Source: Taudactylus pleione | Lineage: Eukaryota > Chordata > Amphibia > Anura > Myobatrachidae | DNA: 64,000 nt | Assembly (NCBI GenBank): GCA_031769625.1 | Contig: JAUIMM010000200.1 | Location: 56,132,001-56,196,000, forward strand | Direction of reading: 5' to 3' | In this document: in pieces, positions 52,850 through 63,859 of the stretch | How the letters are laid out: every line of letters starts with the position of its first letter | How positions within the stretch are numbered: position 1 is the first letter of the stretch | Notes under the pieces: generated by a model | Seen by the model: only the letters and a program-made list of their open reading frames with translations | Databases searched by the model: none | Told to the model about the DNA's origin: nothing | Made by a program: the position numbers and the translations under genes

Positions 52850-53940
52850 TTTATTCTTCTAGATCTCTCTACTGCCTTTGACACTGCTGACCACTCTTTT
52901 CTCATACACACACTACAATCCCTAGGTCTTTAAGACACAGCCCTTTATTGGTTCTCATCCTACCTATCTAATCGCTCTTTCACTGTTCGCCTGTTTCTGA
53001 TTCTGCCTCCTCTTCTCTAACTCTATCAATTTGAGTACCGCATGGCTCAGCCTTAGGTCCTCTGCTTTTCTCAATCTATACCACTTCTCTTGGCCATCTA
53101 ATCAGCTCTTTTTGTTTTCAGTATCATCTGTACACGGACAATGCTCAAATCTACCTATCCTTCCCAGATGTGTCACCATCTGTGCTGGTCCATGTCACTG
53201 AATGTCTCTCTGCCATTTCATCTTGGATGGCATCTTGCCACCTCAAACTTAATATATCCAAGACAAAATTAGTTATATTTCCACCAGCCAATAGTAGTTA
53301 CCAACCTGATATCTCTATCACTGTTGACAACTTGACAATCAAAACTACCCCACAAGCCCGCTGCCTAGGTGTCATCCTTGACTCTGAAATGACTCCTTCA
53401 TTCCCCGCATTCAATCTGTCTCAAAATCATGTTACATACATCTAAAAAACATAGCCAAAATTCAAACTTATCTTACACAAGTCACTACAAAAACGCTAAT
53501 ACATGCACTCATTATTTACAGCATTGACTATTGCAATAGTCATCCTTACTGGTCTTCCCAAAAATAGACTCTTGCCACTACAATCCTTTTTGAATGCAGC
53601 TGTGATGCTGATCTTCCTCACCAAATGTTAATTGTCTGCTGATCCACTCTGTCAGACCCTCCATTGGTTACCGGTCTTCTACCATATTCAATATAAAATA
53701 CTTACACTCACACATACAGCTATTAACCAAACCACACCAACATTCATCTCTTCACTTATCTCGAAATATCTTCCAACCAGACATGTCCACTCTGCTCAAG
53801 ATCTGCATCTCTCGTCCATACGCATTACTTGTTCCCATGCACAGTTACAGGACTTTTTCGGACTGCACCCACCCTGTGGTATGCCCTACCATGCACAATA
53901 AGACTTTCCGCTAGTCTCCAAACATTCATGCATTCCCTGA
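52850..53940 (+). pseudogene. L2 reverse transcriptase, part 4
   Basis: Resumes ILLDLSTAFDTADH (RT motif A, catalytic D). The motif C region reads [10 protein letters not shown] where an active enzyme has a YADD-type pair, so the second catalytic aspartate is lost. Further pieces: [46 protein letters not shown] and LHWLPVFYHIQYKILTLTH. Several frameshifts and stops separate them. Dead. Confidence 0.85.
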
Positions 53941-54169
53941 AAACTCACCTCTTCAGGCAACCTTATCAGATTCCAGAACTGCCCACATAACCTTCATAGC
54001 TTCCCAATCTAACTCCCTTCCTACACTATACACATATTATCACATATTGTCTCTTTCTTCAATATCACATCCTCCTAACCCTAGGCCAACTTTCCTGTGT
54101 GACTGGATCATAAAGATCACCAATAACATCTGCAATCTGGCTGGACCAATTACCTATCGTATTATTTCC

Positions 54170-54318
54170 CTATATATTGTAAGCTTGCGAGCAGGGCACT
54201 TTTACTTTTATGTCTGTCTGTTATTACCCAGTGTTGTTCTATTAATGTTGTTTCCATTTGTAAAGTGCAACAGAATATGCAGCGCTATATGAGAAACTGT
54301 TAATAAATAAATAAATGG
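54170..54318 (+). repeat. L2 3' tail
   Basis: ATTGTAAGCTTGCGAGCAGG to (TAAA)n, close to the fragment at 21578-21722. This tail is recognised by the L2 reverse transcriptase. Confidence 0.85.
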
Positions 54319-54418
54319 ATTGCCCAAATGTAATATTAATCACACACAGGGACAAGGGCACCAAAAGGAGCCCGTCCCTGCAATGTGTAAGAAGTGAAAT
54401 GATTGCTAATACGCAGGG

Positions 54419-54499
54419 CCATATTAACCCATGGCCAGGCCCCTAGGCTTTCAGGAATTTCAGGCCCCCTCTGGTAGTTCAATCTTTCACCCCACTACA
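54419..54499. other. Possible hAT end fragment
   Basis: CAGGGCCATATTAACCCATG, then GGCCAGGCCCCTAGGC, looks like the left end of a CAGGGCC-type hAT. No matching right end was found. Confidence 0.35.
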
Positions 54500-54883
54500 C
54501 AGGGCCGGCTGGGCTAATAGCGCCCTGTGTCGGTCGAGTGCTCTGCGCTCTTTATTGTGCGCGGTGACCGAAATTGGGGGGCATGGCCTAATTACCATAG
54601 GCCATGCCTTCTTACGTGATGTTATCTGAGGGGCATGCCCGCATGGCATGCCTCCAAATAACATCAGGCTGGGGGGAGCCTCACTAGCTGGGCATCCCCC
54701 AGCCCTCTCACAGCACTGAATGGCACCGCCGCACAGCTGCGGTGGTGGGGGTCCCCAACCCCCCGATTTGACCACCCGAGGGCCACTTCGGCCCTGAAAT
54801 CGGGATGCTGGGGAATGGTGCGCCCTCTATGGGTGGCGCCCCTGTACGACCGCTCAGGTTGAACACCCCTAGAGCCGACCCTG
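54500..54883. mobile_element. hAT MITE, 384 bp (CAGGGCCGG family)
   Basis: Ends CAGGGCCGGCTGGGC and inverted CAGGGTCGGCTCTAGG; perfect 8-bp target duplication CCACTACA (54492-54499 and 54884-54891). No coding capacity. Confidence 0.9.
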
Positions 54884-54891
54884 CCACTACA

Positions 54892-55371
54892 GCTGACAGC
54901 CTGACCCTTGTACGGTAAGTACTAGTCCCTGTGTGTGCTGAGGTCTAGAGGAGAGAAAACTTCCTCCAGGTAGCGGCAGACACAGCAGCTATGATGGCGG
55001 AGATCACATTTCCTCTAGAGGTGTAACAACTCGCAAATGCGCTATTGGTCTGCTGTCCCCCCCATTGTCTCAAAACAAACCTAAGCTGACTACAAGTGCA
55101 CCTTGCAACTTCTCGCTGCGGGGCACCTAGGCATCAGCTTAGTCAGTCTTATGAAAAATACAGCCCTGCTATTATGTTCATTTCACTTCTCTATCGGGAC
55201 CCTGCAGGGCTACTGAGCATGTGCGACTGTTGTTTGTGCGTGTGCGGTGGCCATTGCAAGAAGGGTTCCTACGGAATCCTCTCCTGATAATTTCTGCAGT
55301 GAGTAGCCCATAGGCTACAGCGGTTAAACCATTGGTTAATCCAATAGCCTAGCGGGAGCTGGCATTACTTG
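54892..55371. other. No gene recognised
   Basis: Mixed DNA between MITEs, no feature seen. Confidence 0.5.
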
Positions 55372-55379
55372 AGCTAGAG

Positions 55380-55705
55380 CAGGGGTTCCCAAACTTTTTT
55401 GACTCACGGTGCCCTAGAGTAACAGCATCGTTTTCACGGCACCCCTAAGCCATACGTTTGTTATTGAGAAATTCAGAAAAATTTTTTTTTAAAAAGAAAG
55501 TAATAAAGATAAGTATATTGTGCTGACCTGTCATTCTTAGGGTCAGTTATGTGGTGTTGGACAGGTTTGAGCTTCTGTTTGTCTACATATTTAAATTACA
55601 TTGATCATAAATATTTGATTTGGTGCTGGACCACCAACCTGAGGCACTCCTGCAAGTGTCCTGAGGCACCCCAGGGTGCCACGGCGCACAGTTTGGGAAC
55701 CACTG
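55380..55705. mobile_element. hAT MITE, 326 bp
   Basis: Ends CAGGGGTTCCCAAACTTTTT and inverted CAGTGGTTCCCAAACTGTGC; flanks AGCTAGAG and AACTAGAG match at 7 of 8. Inner pair CACGGTGCCCTAG / CAGGGTGCCACGG-like. Confidence 0.88.
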
Positions 55706-55753
55706 AACTAGAGGATGATACGCTCGTGCTCACTGAAGCAGGTAGCTGCTTTA

Positions 55754-55951
55754 GGGGTATATTTACTAAGCAGTGTTAGGAGGCAGACTGATAAGTGATA
55801 AGAAAGTGATAAGGTGCCAGCCAATCAGCTCCCAACTGTCATCTCACAGGCTGGTTTGAAAAATGACAGTTGGGAGCTGATTGGCTGGCACCTTATCACT
55901 TTCTTATCACTTTTCACTCTGTCTCCTAACACTGCTTAGTAAATAGACCCC
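55754..55951. mobile_element. Foldback MITE, 198 bp
   Basis: Almost the whole element is one hairpin: GGGGTATATTTACTAAGCAG pairs with the inverted GGGGTCTATTTACTAAGCAG, and CCAGCCAATCAGCTCCCAAC with GTTGGGAGCTGATTGGCTGG. Flank duplication unclear (TTA / ATA). Confidence 0.88.
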
Positions 55952-56264
55952 ATAGTATCATGCTGCCCATCAGACATCAAACTGTCTGCAACAGACAACG
56001 TAACCTGTATAGATGCAGGCTCTGCTCCCGCTCACATCAATATGGATATTTTATACGTTTATAACAGGTGATGACCACATTGTAATTGCTGACAAATAGT
56101 ACAAGGCAAACAGGGATCCTCAGGAAAACTCCTCTGGCGGGTTTCTACTATTTCCTCAGTGGAATAATGCTTAAATACAACTCATCCATCATTAGACAAT
56201 ATAACTCATACATCGTTAGACATTAATTACTGGTATATAAACATCCTTCGTAGCAGCAGACACA
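55952..56264. other. No gene recognised
   Basis: AT-rich segment, no feature. Confidence 0.5.
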
Positions 56265-57205
56265 GGGCCTGGTCCTGAGTTTGGAGTAAAGTGGAAAAAG
56301 TAACTTTGCAAACTATGGCCCTCATTCAGAGCCGCTCGTTAGCGGCAGTACGCTCGTTCCGAGCGATGTTCGCACATCTGCGCATGCGTACGGTTTTTAG
56401 TACGCATGCGCGAACCAGTCAGTGCGGCCGAAAATCGTTTGTACGCTATATAGCGAGTGCCTGCTATTTTGAGTGACAGAATGAGGCGTATGTGGGTGGT
56501 AACAGGGGAAGGTGCTTGAAAATGGGGAGTGGAATTCGAACGCAGGCGTGCTTAAAGGTCAAAACGGGCGTTTTAAGGGTGTGCATAATTAATCCAGCAG
56601 CGTCATTGACCACGTCACTTGGTTTTTTTAAACTCAGAACTGCTCGCAAAATAGCGGTTGAAAAAACCAACCACAAGAATAGCGAGCAGTTCATACGCTG
56701 TACGATGTACTCGATTAATCTAATAAATAGCGGACATGACGTATGGTGCGAGCGGCCAGGGGGCGTTTTTATCAAATAAATGAGCGTATGTTTTGCTCGC
56801 TCGTTCAGACTTAGAGGTGTGAACAGACTGCAATGTGCGAACGGATCATTTGAATAGCCACCCCTTGTTTTTGAACGAACGACCGCAAATAGCGAACGGC
56901 TCTGAATGAGGGCCAATGTCAAACCATAATGCACTGCAGGTGGTGCACATTATAAATCTGCAGAGACATATAGATTTGGGAGGGTCGTGTACAAAATCAA
57001 ATCTAAATTTCAGTGTGAAAATAAAGCTGCCAAGCATTTGTGAGCTACATGCAGAAGCACCAAGTATTTCGATATGCCGGGCGTCGGGCGCCAGGCGTAG
57101 GTTTAATGACAGGTGCCGACATTTCGACGTCTGTCATTAGTCCCTTGCCGGGATTTGACAGTCGGGGAGCTGGTGGACGGCATTTTGACAGCCGGCTTTT
57201 TTACT
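56265..57205. mobile_element. Partial copy of the 26431 MITE family, interrupted
   Basis: GAGTTTGGAGTAAAG, GTAACTTTGCA, ATGCACTGCAGGTGG and the TTTCGACGTCTGTCATTA / GACAGTCGG segment follow the same order as in 26431-27117. The copy is split by the Harbinger MITE 56317-56914. The CCTAACCC array is absent. Confidence 0.65.
56317..56914 (-). mobile_element. Harbinger MITE, 598 bp (copy 2)
   Basis: Reverse-oriented copy of 18445-19043 with the same internal blocks throughout. Ends GGCCCTCATTCAGAGCCGC and its partner; flanks share ATG. No coding capacity. Confidence 0.88.
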
Positions 57206-57270
57206 GCATCCCGTTGTACCATAGTGGTGATCTTACTCTGGAGCACACAGCCATTGCTTATCATCTGAGC

Positions 57271-58844
57271 CAGGGGTGACCAGGCAAAGAGCCAAAAAAT
57301 ATCTGTGGTCAAATTGAAGAGCCGATCGCATGCGCGCGCAAAAATGGATCGTGGCCTAACTGTCACAAGGCCAAACCCCAATTGTATGCGCACGGCTTTG
57401 GTATGACATTCGCAGGAGCATGACCTTGTGTCACACCCCCATTTTTAGTCACGATGGCGGCGAGCCCAGGACATTGAAAATACACAATTACATAAACTTC
57501 CCAATATCATGGTTTCACTGTTGAAGTGAAAGAAAAAGCCAGAGCAATATAGAAAACATTGAAATAGCCACGTTCACATAAAATACACAGAAACAAGCCA
57601 GAACCACATAAAATACACAGAAACAAGCCAGATTCACATAATATATATTTAAAAAAACCAAAGCCACATAAATTACACTTAAAATACACATCCAAATAAA
57701 ATACATATTGAAATCCAGTACCACATTGAGAAAGCCAGTACCCATTATGCTGTTCCCCCTGTCGTTGTGCACCATATACAGTGCCCCTCTTTAGTTGTGC
57801 CCATTAAGCAATTCCCCTATAGTTGTCGCCCTTATGCAATGCCCCCTGTAGCTGTGCCCATTATGCAATGCCCGCAATAGTTGTGGCCCTTATGCAATGC
57901 CTCCTGTAGTTTTGCCCATTAAGCACTGCCCCCAGTAATTGTGGCCTTAATGCAAAGCCCCCTGTAGCTGTGCCCAATATGCAATGCCCTCAGTAGTTGT
58001 GCCCCTTCTGCAATGCCCCCTGTAGTTCTGCCCATTAACAATGCCCCCTGTAGTTGTGGCCCTTATGCAATGCCCCCTGTAGCTGTGCCCATTATGAAAT
58101 GCCTCCACTAGTTGTGGTCCTTATGCAATGTCCCCTGTAGCTGTGCCCATTATGTAATGACCTCAATAGTTGTACCCCTTTTGCAATGCCCCCTGTAGTT
58201 GTGCCCATTAAGCAATGCCCCAGTAGTTGTGCCCCTTATGCAATGCCCCCTGTAGCTGTGCCCATTATGCAATACCCCCAGTAGTTTTCCCCTTTCTGCA
58301 ATGCACCCTAGTTCTGCCCATTAAGCAATGCCCCCAGTAGTTATGGCCCTTAAGCAATACCCCCTGTAGCTGTGCCCATTATGCAATGTCCCCCAGTAGT
58401 TGTGCCACTTCTGCAATGCCCCCTGTAGCTGTGCCTATTAAGCAATGCCCCCAGTAGTTGTGCCCCTTCTGCAATGTTCCCTGTAGTCATGCCCGATAAG
58501 GTAATGCCCCCAGTACTAGCTCCCCCTCCCTACCCACACCTCTATGAAGAAACTTACCTGTCTTCATGCTGGCACCGCTCCACGCTGTCAGGGCTCCCGA
58601 GTGCTGTCGCTGCTTCTGTCGCTTCCGCTGCCTGCTGGATCTAACTGGATCCAGCAGGCGAGCTGGCTCCTCACATCGTGGGTGACGTCATGCACTGCAT
58701 TAATGGGAAAGCATGCCTCTGAAGCGATCAGAGGCTTCTTTAGTCTCTGATAGTTTTAGAGACCAGCGTTCTCAGTACCATTGGGGGCATGCCGAGCTGG
58801 GAGCCAGGAGCCGCAAGGGAGACACAAAAGAGCCGCATGCGGCT
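57271..58844. mobile_element. hAT-type element, right end truncated
   Basis: Begins CAGGGGTGACCAGGCAAAGAGC and stops after AAAGAGCCGCATGCGGCT, short of the expected inverted terminus. Interior holds two tandem arrays: 57530-57740 (CACATAAAATACACAGAAAC units) and 57750-58520 (about twenty units of GCAATGCCCCCTGTAGTTGT plus GCCCATTA). No transposase. Confidence 0.65.
57530..58520. repeat. Two minisatellites inside the 57271 element
   Basis: First an AT-rich array of about 35-bp units, then a long array of about 35-bp units of GCAATGCCCCCAGTAGTTGT with GTGCCCCTTAT or GTGCCCATTAT. The second is related in sequence to the CCCCAGTAGT arrays at 50400 and 60680. Confidence 0.9.
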
Positions 58845-59216
58845 AACAATAATATACCAGAGGGACCTGATCAGAGTTCCACAGTTTCACCATTTCTGTA
58901 TTGGTTGGTTATCGCCTAATGGATTATTGCATTGGTACTATATAAATCTTTAGTCATTGTGATTCTTCCTTACATATGTCATATATCTCAATTTGCTCTA
59001 ATTGTATGAATGTACCTTAGTCTGAGCTTTTGATTATAATAAATTGACTTGACTTCAGTGCATGAAGTAATCAGTGATAGGCATGAACAGATCTGAAGGG
59101 GTCAAACTGACCAGGTAGGTTAGCATAAGCAGACATTGTGCAGGGACCTCATCACTTGCAAAGGTCTCGGCCCACTCAAATGATCATAAGATGGCTTATT
59201 GTAGAGGTGGGTTACT
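58845..59216. other. No gene recognised
   Basis: AT-rich DNA with no recognised feature. Confidence 0.5.
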
Positions 59217-60091
59217 GGACCTCATTCAGAGGCGGTCGTAAGCGCCTAACGACCCGGAAACTGAAAAAGGAAGCAATCGCACGGCCGGTCGGTCGCAACC
59301 AAAGTGACGCCCATACATGAACAATGCACCTCCTCTAGCTAGCGAGTGATAGCAGCTAACGATCGAGTCAGTCGTTGTCAGTCGCTGTATGTTCATTTTC
59401 TTCTGATGGTTGCAGCCGCTTGTGTTGTATTGTTCAAATGTGAAGTAGTTCATGCTGATGTTTTACTGGTAGTGCGTTTGTAAATAAAAAAATATTTTAA
59501 ACCCGGTTTTTGGAATAATAATGTTGTGTTGTTGTTAAATGCATGTTAAAATTAACAAAAAAACGCATAGAATAAGCCATCCCCATGAAATTTATTTATT
59601 CTTATTATTCGCTAATGCTAACACAGCTGAATCAATTACAAGCCAATGAGCAGTGTTATTAGCTTCAACAAATGATTATTAGCTGCCTGCATTGTGTGGC
59701 TCAAAATAGAAACATCAATCCTAACATCAATAACATTCGATAGTATCGATTGTACTCTGGGGCTTGTGGGAGCTCCTACCCTACCTTAAGCTGTACGATC
59801 AGCCAGCCCTCGAACCTGCTCGCAGAGTGACGTTTTACTACTTCCGGCCTTCTATGTCGATCGTAGCAGGTCATTTATGTACGCTCCTAACATGCCCTCA
59901 AAACGCTGAGGAACGATTGTGTTTTCAGACCACCACCCCCATCAACACCCACAAACGGCCTTTCATGTCAATCAACTCTCGCACAAAGCATCGTGCGCAC
60001 ATGCGCACAACTAACCATGCGCATGCGTGGTTTGGAAACATCGGATGCGTATGACCGAGCGGCCGCTTACGACCGACTCTGAATGAGGTCC
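59217..60091. mobile_element. Harbinger MITE, 875 bp
   Basis: Ends GGACCTCATTCAGAGGCGG and inverted GGACCTCATTCAGAGTCGG; both flanks read ACTG. The right part has CACCCACAAACGGCC, TGTCAATCAACTC and CATGCGCATGCG, the shared right-end module. Confidence 0.85.
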
Positions 60092-60094
60092 ACT

Positions 60095-60590
60095 GTCTCT
60101 GCAAGCCATTAAGTCCCAGCACACTTGCAGACATTCCCATATCATTTTACATTTGGGGTGGTGCTGCCATGTTGTGTCACCTAACCACCACCTCCATTAA
60201 TTTCAGGATGCCTGTCTGTCACTGTGAGTGTGAGTCTGCCAACTGCTGGTGGAGATCACAAAAAGCTGGTCTGCTGCTACTGATTCCAGCCTCTACTGTC
60301 TGACCAAAGATGAGATATAAACTCAGCCCAATAGTCTGTCTTCAGTCAGATAACACAGGCAGGTGTTTGGGCACACGTGTTTTAAGCAGCTTTATTTAAG
60401 AAAAAAAAATCTATCCAGAAAGGCACTTTTTTTTTTATTTGTTTTTGCTTTAAATATGACTGTATGTAACATGCACTATATGAAGTGTGTTTGTATCGGG
60501 ACCAGCATATTTGGGATATGAATTCTATGGATACCTAATTGGGACATTTTCATGGAGGAAACTGTTTTTTACCCGGTGTGTATTTAATGC
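60095..60590. other. No gene recognised
   Basis: AT-rich DNA, no feature. Confidence 0.5.
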
Positions 60591-61787
60591 ATTTAGGAGG
60601 GAATTCAATTAGGCATGGTAACAGGGCCGGATTAAGGTCTGTGGGGGCCCCTGGGCAACAAACTTGTGGGGGCCCCTATATACCACCGTCCCCTGTAGTA
60701 ATGCCCCTTATGCAGTGCCCCCAGTAGGGGTCCCCCTATGCAGTGCCCCCAGTAGTGCCCCTTATATAGTGCCCCCAGACCCAGTAGTGGTCCCCCCTAT
60801 GCAGTGCCCCTTATATAACTCGTCAGTAGTGGTCCCCCTATACAGTGCCCTCAGTAGTGCCATTTATATAGTGCCCCCAGACCCAGTAGTGCCCCCCATG
60901 CGGTGCCCTTATATAGTGCCCCAGTAGTCCCCCCTATACACTGCCCCAGTAGTAGCCCACCCCTATTCAGTGCCGCCAGTAGTTGTCCTATGCATTGCCC
61001 CCAGTGCCCCCATGAAGCGCCCCCCCCTATGCAGTACCCCTTACACACACCAAAAAAAACAAAACCACAACTTACCTGAAACCCCGCTCCTGACGCGACC
61101 GCCGCTGTCCACTCCAGCTCCTCTTCTCCTGCAGTATGGGAGAGATGTCAGCGTCATAACGTCACTCCCATCATCACCCGGGGGGGAGCCGGAAGACGGA
61201 GCTCATAAGTGAGCTCCAGCCGGCTCCCTCCGTTGACGAAGCAGCCAATGAGAGTCTGTGTGACTCTCATCGGCTGCTGTAACATACACACAGCTGCCGC
61301 CGGCGGCTGTGTGTATGTCACTGTGTAGTGTGGCCGCACTCACTGTGCGGTGTACACTACACTAGCGGAGGGGACACTAGCGTCGGGTGAAGCCACCGGC
61401 TGCACTGCTGCTAGTGGGGGCCCCTCTATGTGTGGGGGCCCAGGGACAACCGCCCCTGTCGCCCACCCCCTTAATCCGGCCCTGCATGGTAATTGATCCC
61501 GCGGGGGCTATTCAATTAACCTCGAAGCCGACATTCATCAGAGATTTTTTTCACCTGCTCGAGGCAGGCGAAAAAAAATCTCAGGTAATCAGCCCCGTTA
61601 TCACGATTGCATCCGCAAAAACACATACTGTAGGTCCGTTACATTTTCTATGTGTTTTTATGCGATTAGAGATGATTTTTTGCATGAAAGAAATGGACTG
61701 TAATTGAATTGTGTTAAAAAAAATTGAAAATAAGTCCCATTTTTCACATGCGCAAAATTATCGGGGCTAATTGAATTCCAGCTAAAT
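60591..61787. mobile_element. MITE (GGAATTCAATTAG ends) split by a hAT
   Basis: Left ATTTAGGAGGGAATTCAATT and inverted right ATTTAGCTGGAATTCAATTA agree over about 20 bp. Without the inner hAT it is about 330 bp, with a foldback CAGGCGAAAAAAAATCTC / GAGATTTTTTTCACCTG. Confidence 0.7.
60622..61484. mobile_element. hAT non-autonomous element, 863 bp (CAGGGCCGG family)
   Basis: Ends CAGGGCCGGATTAAGG and inverted CAGGGCCGGATTAAGGGGG; perfect 8-bp target duplication CATGGTAA (60614-60621 and 61485-61492). Interior: GCCCCCAGTAGTGG minisatellite (60680-61040) and the hairpin at 61241-61277 shared with 51168. No transposase. Confidence 0.92.
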
Positions 61788-63400
61788 ATCTTATGTTTAT
61801 TGCTTATACAGCACTTTCCTAATGAATTTAGGGCAAGAAAATAAATAGTACGGTATGAATGGATCAGAGGAGGAGGGTCCCAAACCAGTATCTTGCATAG
61901 AACCACATAGGATCCTTTGCTAAATGTGATGTTATGGCATTCTGTGCCCTGCTAATTACCTCTGCTTATGAAGGGAGAGGACTGTGTATTGTAAATTAAC
62001 TTGTGTTTTCCTATTTGCATTTAATTATGTTCAATTATAGCATAAAAAAGTTTTGCCCATTTCACTGCAATGCTATACAGTAGGCGTTTGAAATTCCGTA
62101 TTGGACTTTACCCTAACACAGACTACTGGCATGTTGGTGAAGGGGACATTCTCAGGTCATCCTCCATGCATGTCCCCTTTAATGGTTTTATTGTTGTCTG
62201 GCAGCCTAGATTCTTTTTGTAAAATAAAAATACTCGAAGAAAAGTTTCTTACAGTATTCTCAAGAGAAGCAGAAGCAGTTTTACACCAAGATGTCAATAA
62301 ATATAGATCCTAACAACTACTAGGCAACCAATTCTTCCAGGAAGGTAGATGAAGAAAAATGACTTAAACAAGAAAAAATGTTTTTATTGACCAATTTAGG
62401 TTATTAAATGAATAATGGCTCCTAGAAAAATAGTGAAGCTGCGAGACTGACAGGAATATAGTTTTACATCACATGGAACCCAAAATTGCAATGAATTCCC
62501 ATGAGATTGAATGCAAAAAGACTGCTTTTTTAAACATCCAATAGAACTTATTGTTGGTGACTTCCTTGACCTTGAAGATCGATTATAAAACATTCTTCAG
62601 CTGACTTGTACCTTGTGATAGGTCAAAGCCTGGTGATAATAGACACAGGAGTAAATAGATCAGGACAGGAAACAATAAGTAGGAGAACAGGCAATTTGGA
62701 AAGGATGTTAGAGGTGAAACGAGCTTTGGTGGCATATCATTTTAACACCTTGTACATAGTCAGCAGTGGTATCAATGGTTTATTTGTAAAACAAAAATCA
62801 CTTTCTATTCTGTCACATTTGTTGCTACATCAGTGTTATATTATATACAATATATTTAGTGTGCAAAACTTACATTAACTCCACCTAATTGAAAAACTGA
62901 TGTGACTAAAATGCACTGAGGTGATGCATCAGATGACCTTTGTATTGCCAAGTGTAGATGTACCAACCCTATTAACAGAGACTGATATGTTAGATTTGTT
63001 GCCAAGCAACCAAATGTACCTGACACTCCAATTACATTAGAGGTAAGGCAATATAGAGAGCCTGTTTGGAAGGACCAGTAAATATACAATTATCATTATT
63101 AACCTTACCTCAGGGCTTCAGTGAGAAGTACTGCTGGGGAAACAGCTTCCTCAAACTCTGCTTTCCCAATCTTCAGCTGTAGGTGTGCAAATGAGTGCTT
63201 GTGTGACTCACAGAGTAAATGAGCTGCTTAGAGTGTAAATGATTTGCTCCTATTCCAATCACTAAACCAGAGAGTGAGTAACTGGAAGTGAGAGAGTGAT
63301 ATTGCCGGATTGAACTGGTAGAATCTTGCAGCGGTATAATACGCTTTTGGGGGTTGGACTTTGACACATATAGTTTTAGTTAACTGTATGTGGTCACCAG
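61788..63400. other. No gene recognised
   Basis: About 1.6 kb of AT-rich DNA with only short open frames. No repeat or domain recognised. Confidence 0.5.
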
Positions 63401-63690
63401 ATTGTCTACATCGTCTTAATGTCGATATTGAGAATGTCAACATGGACAAAATGTCAACAGTGAAAATGTCAACATTCACAATGGACACAATGTCGACAGT
63501 CCATTTGAGGGCTAAGTTTGGGATTAGTGTTAAGATTAGTGTTAGGCTGCAATTAGGGTTAGGAATAAGGGTATGGTCAGGGTTAGGGTCAGACATGTGC
63601 TAATGTTGACATTATGTCCATGCCGACATTTTGAATGTCAACATCCAGAACATGTCAACATTCTGGCGCTGACATTCTGAATGATGATAT
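63401..63690. repeat. ATGTCRACA-rich repeat segment
   Basis: AATGTCAACA, AATGTCGACA and TTGACATT recur more than ten times in both orientations around a central TTAGGGTTAGG-like core. Likely the inside of a MITE; ends were not found. Confidence 0.6.
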
Positions 63691-63859
63691 TTCGTACCAC
63701 ATCTGTTTTTAGAGGTTAGAACGATTCATACAGTAGAAGAAACTAAACTATTGGAGTATGTATCTCTCCTTCTTGTGTGTCTTTTACAGTATTTGAGCTA
63801 ATAAATCCACATCACAGCAACTGATTCATATTCACAAGTTCAAAGGCCCTTTCCTTTTT

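Larger units (their letters stand above)
42128..54318 (+). mobile_element. L2 LINE, dead, split into four parts by three insertions
   Basis: Parts in order: 42128-42419, 49743-49842, 51465-52502 and 52850-54318. They carry endonuclease, RT and 3' tail in the right order and the reading resumes across each gap. The gaps are a Harbinger (42420-49742), a hAT (49843-51464) and a hairpin MITE (52503-52849). The 5' end is truncated or beyond recognition. The tail is GTAAAGTGCAACAGAATATG, GCGCTATATGAGAAACTG and (TAAA)n. Confidence 0.85.
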
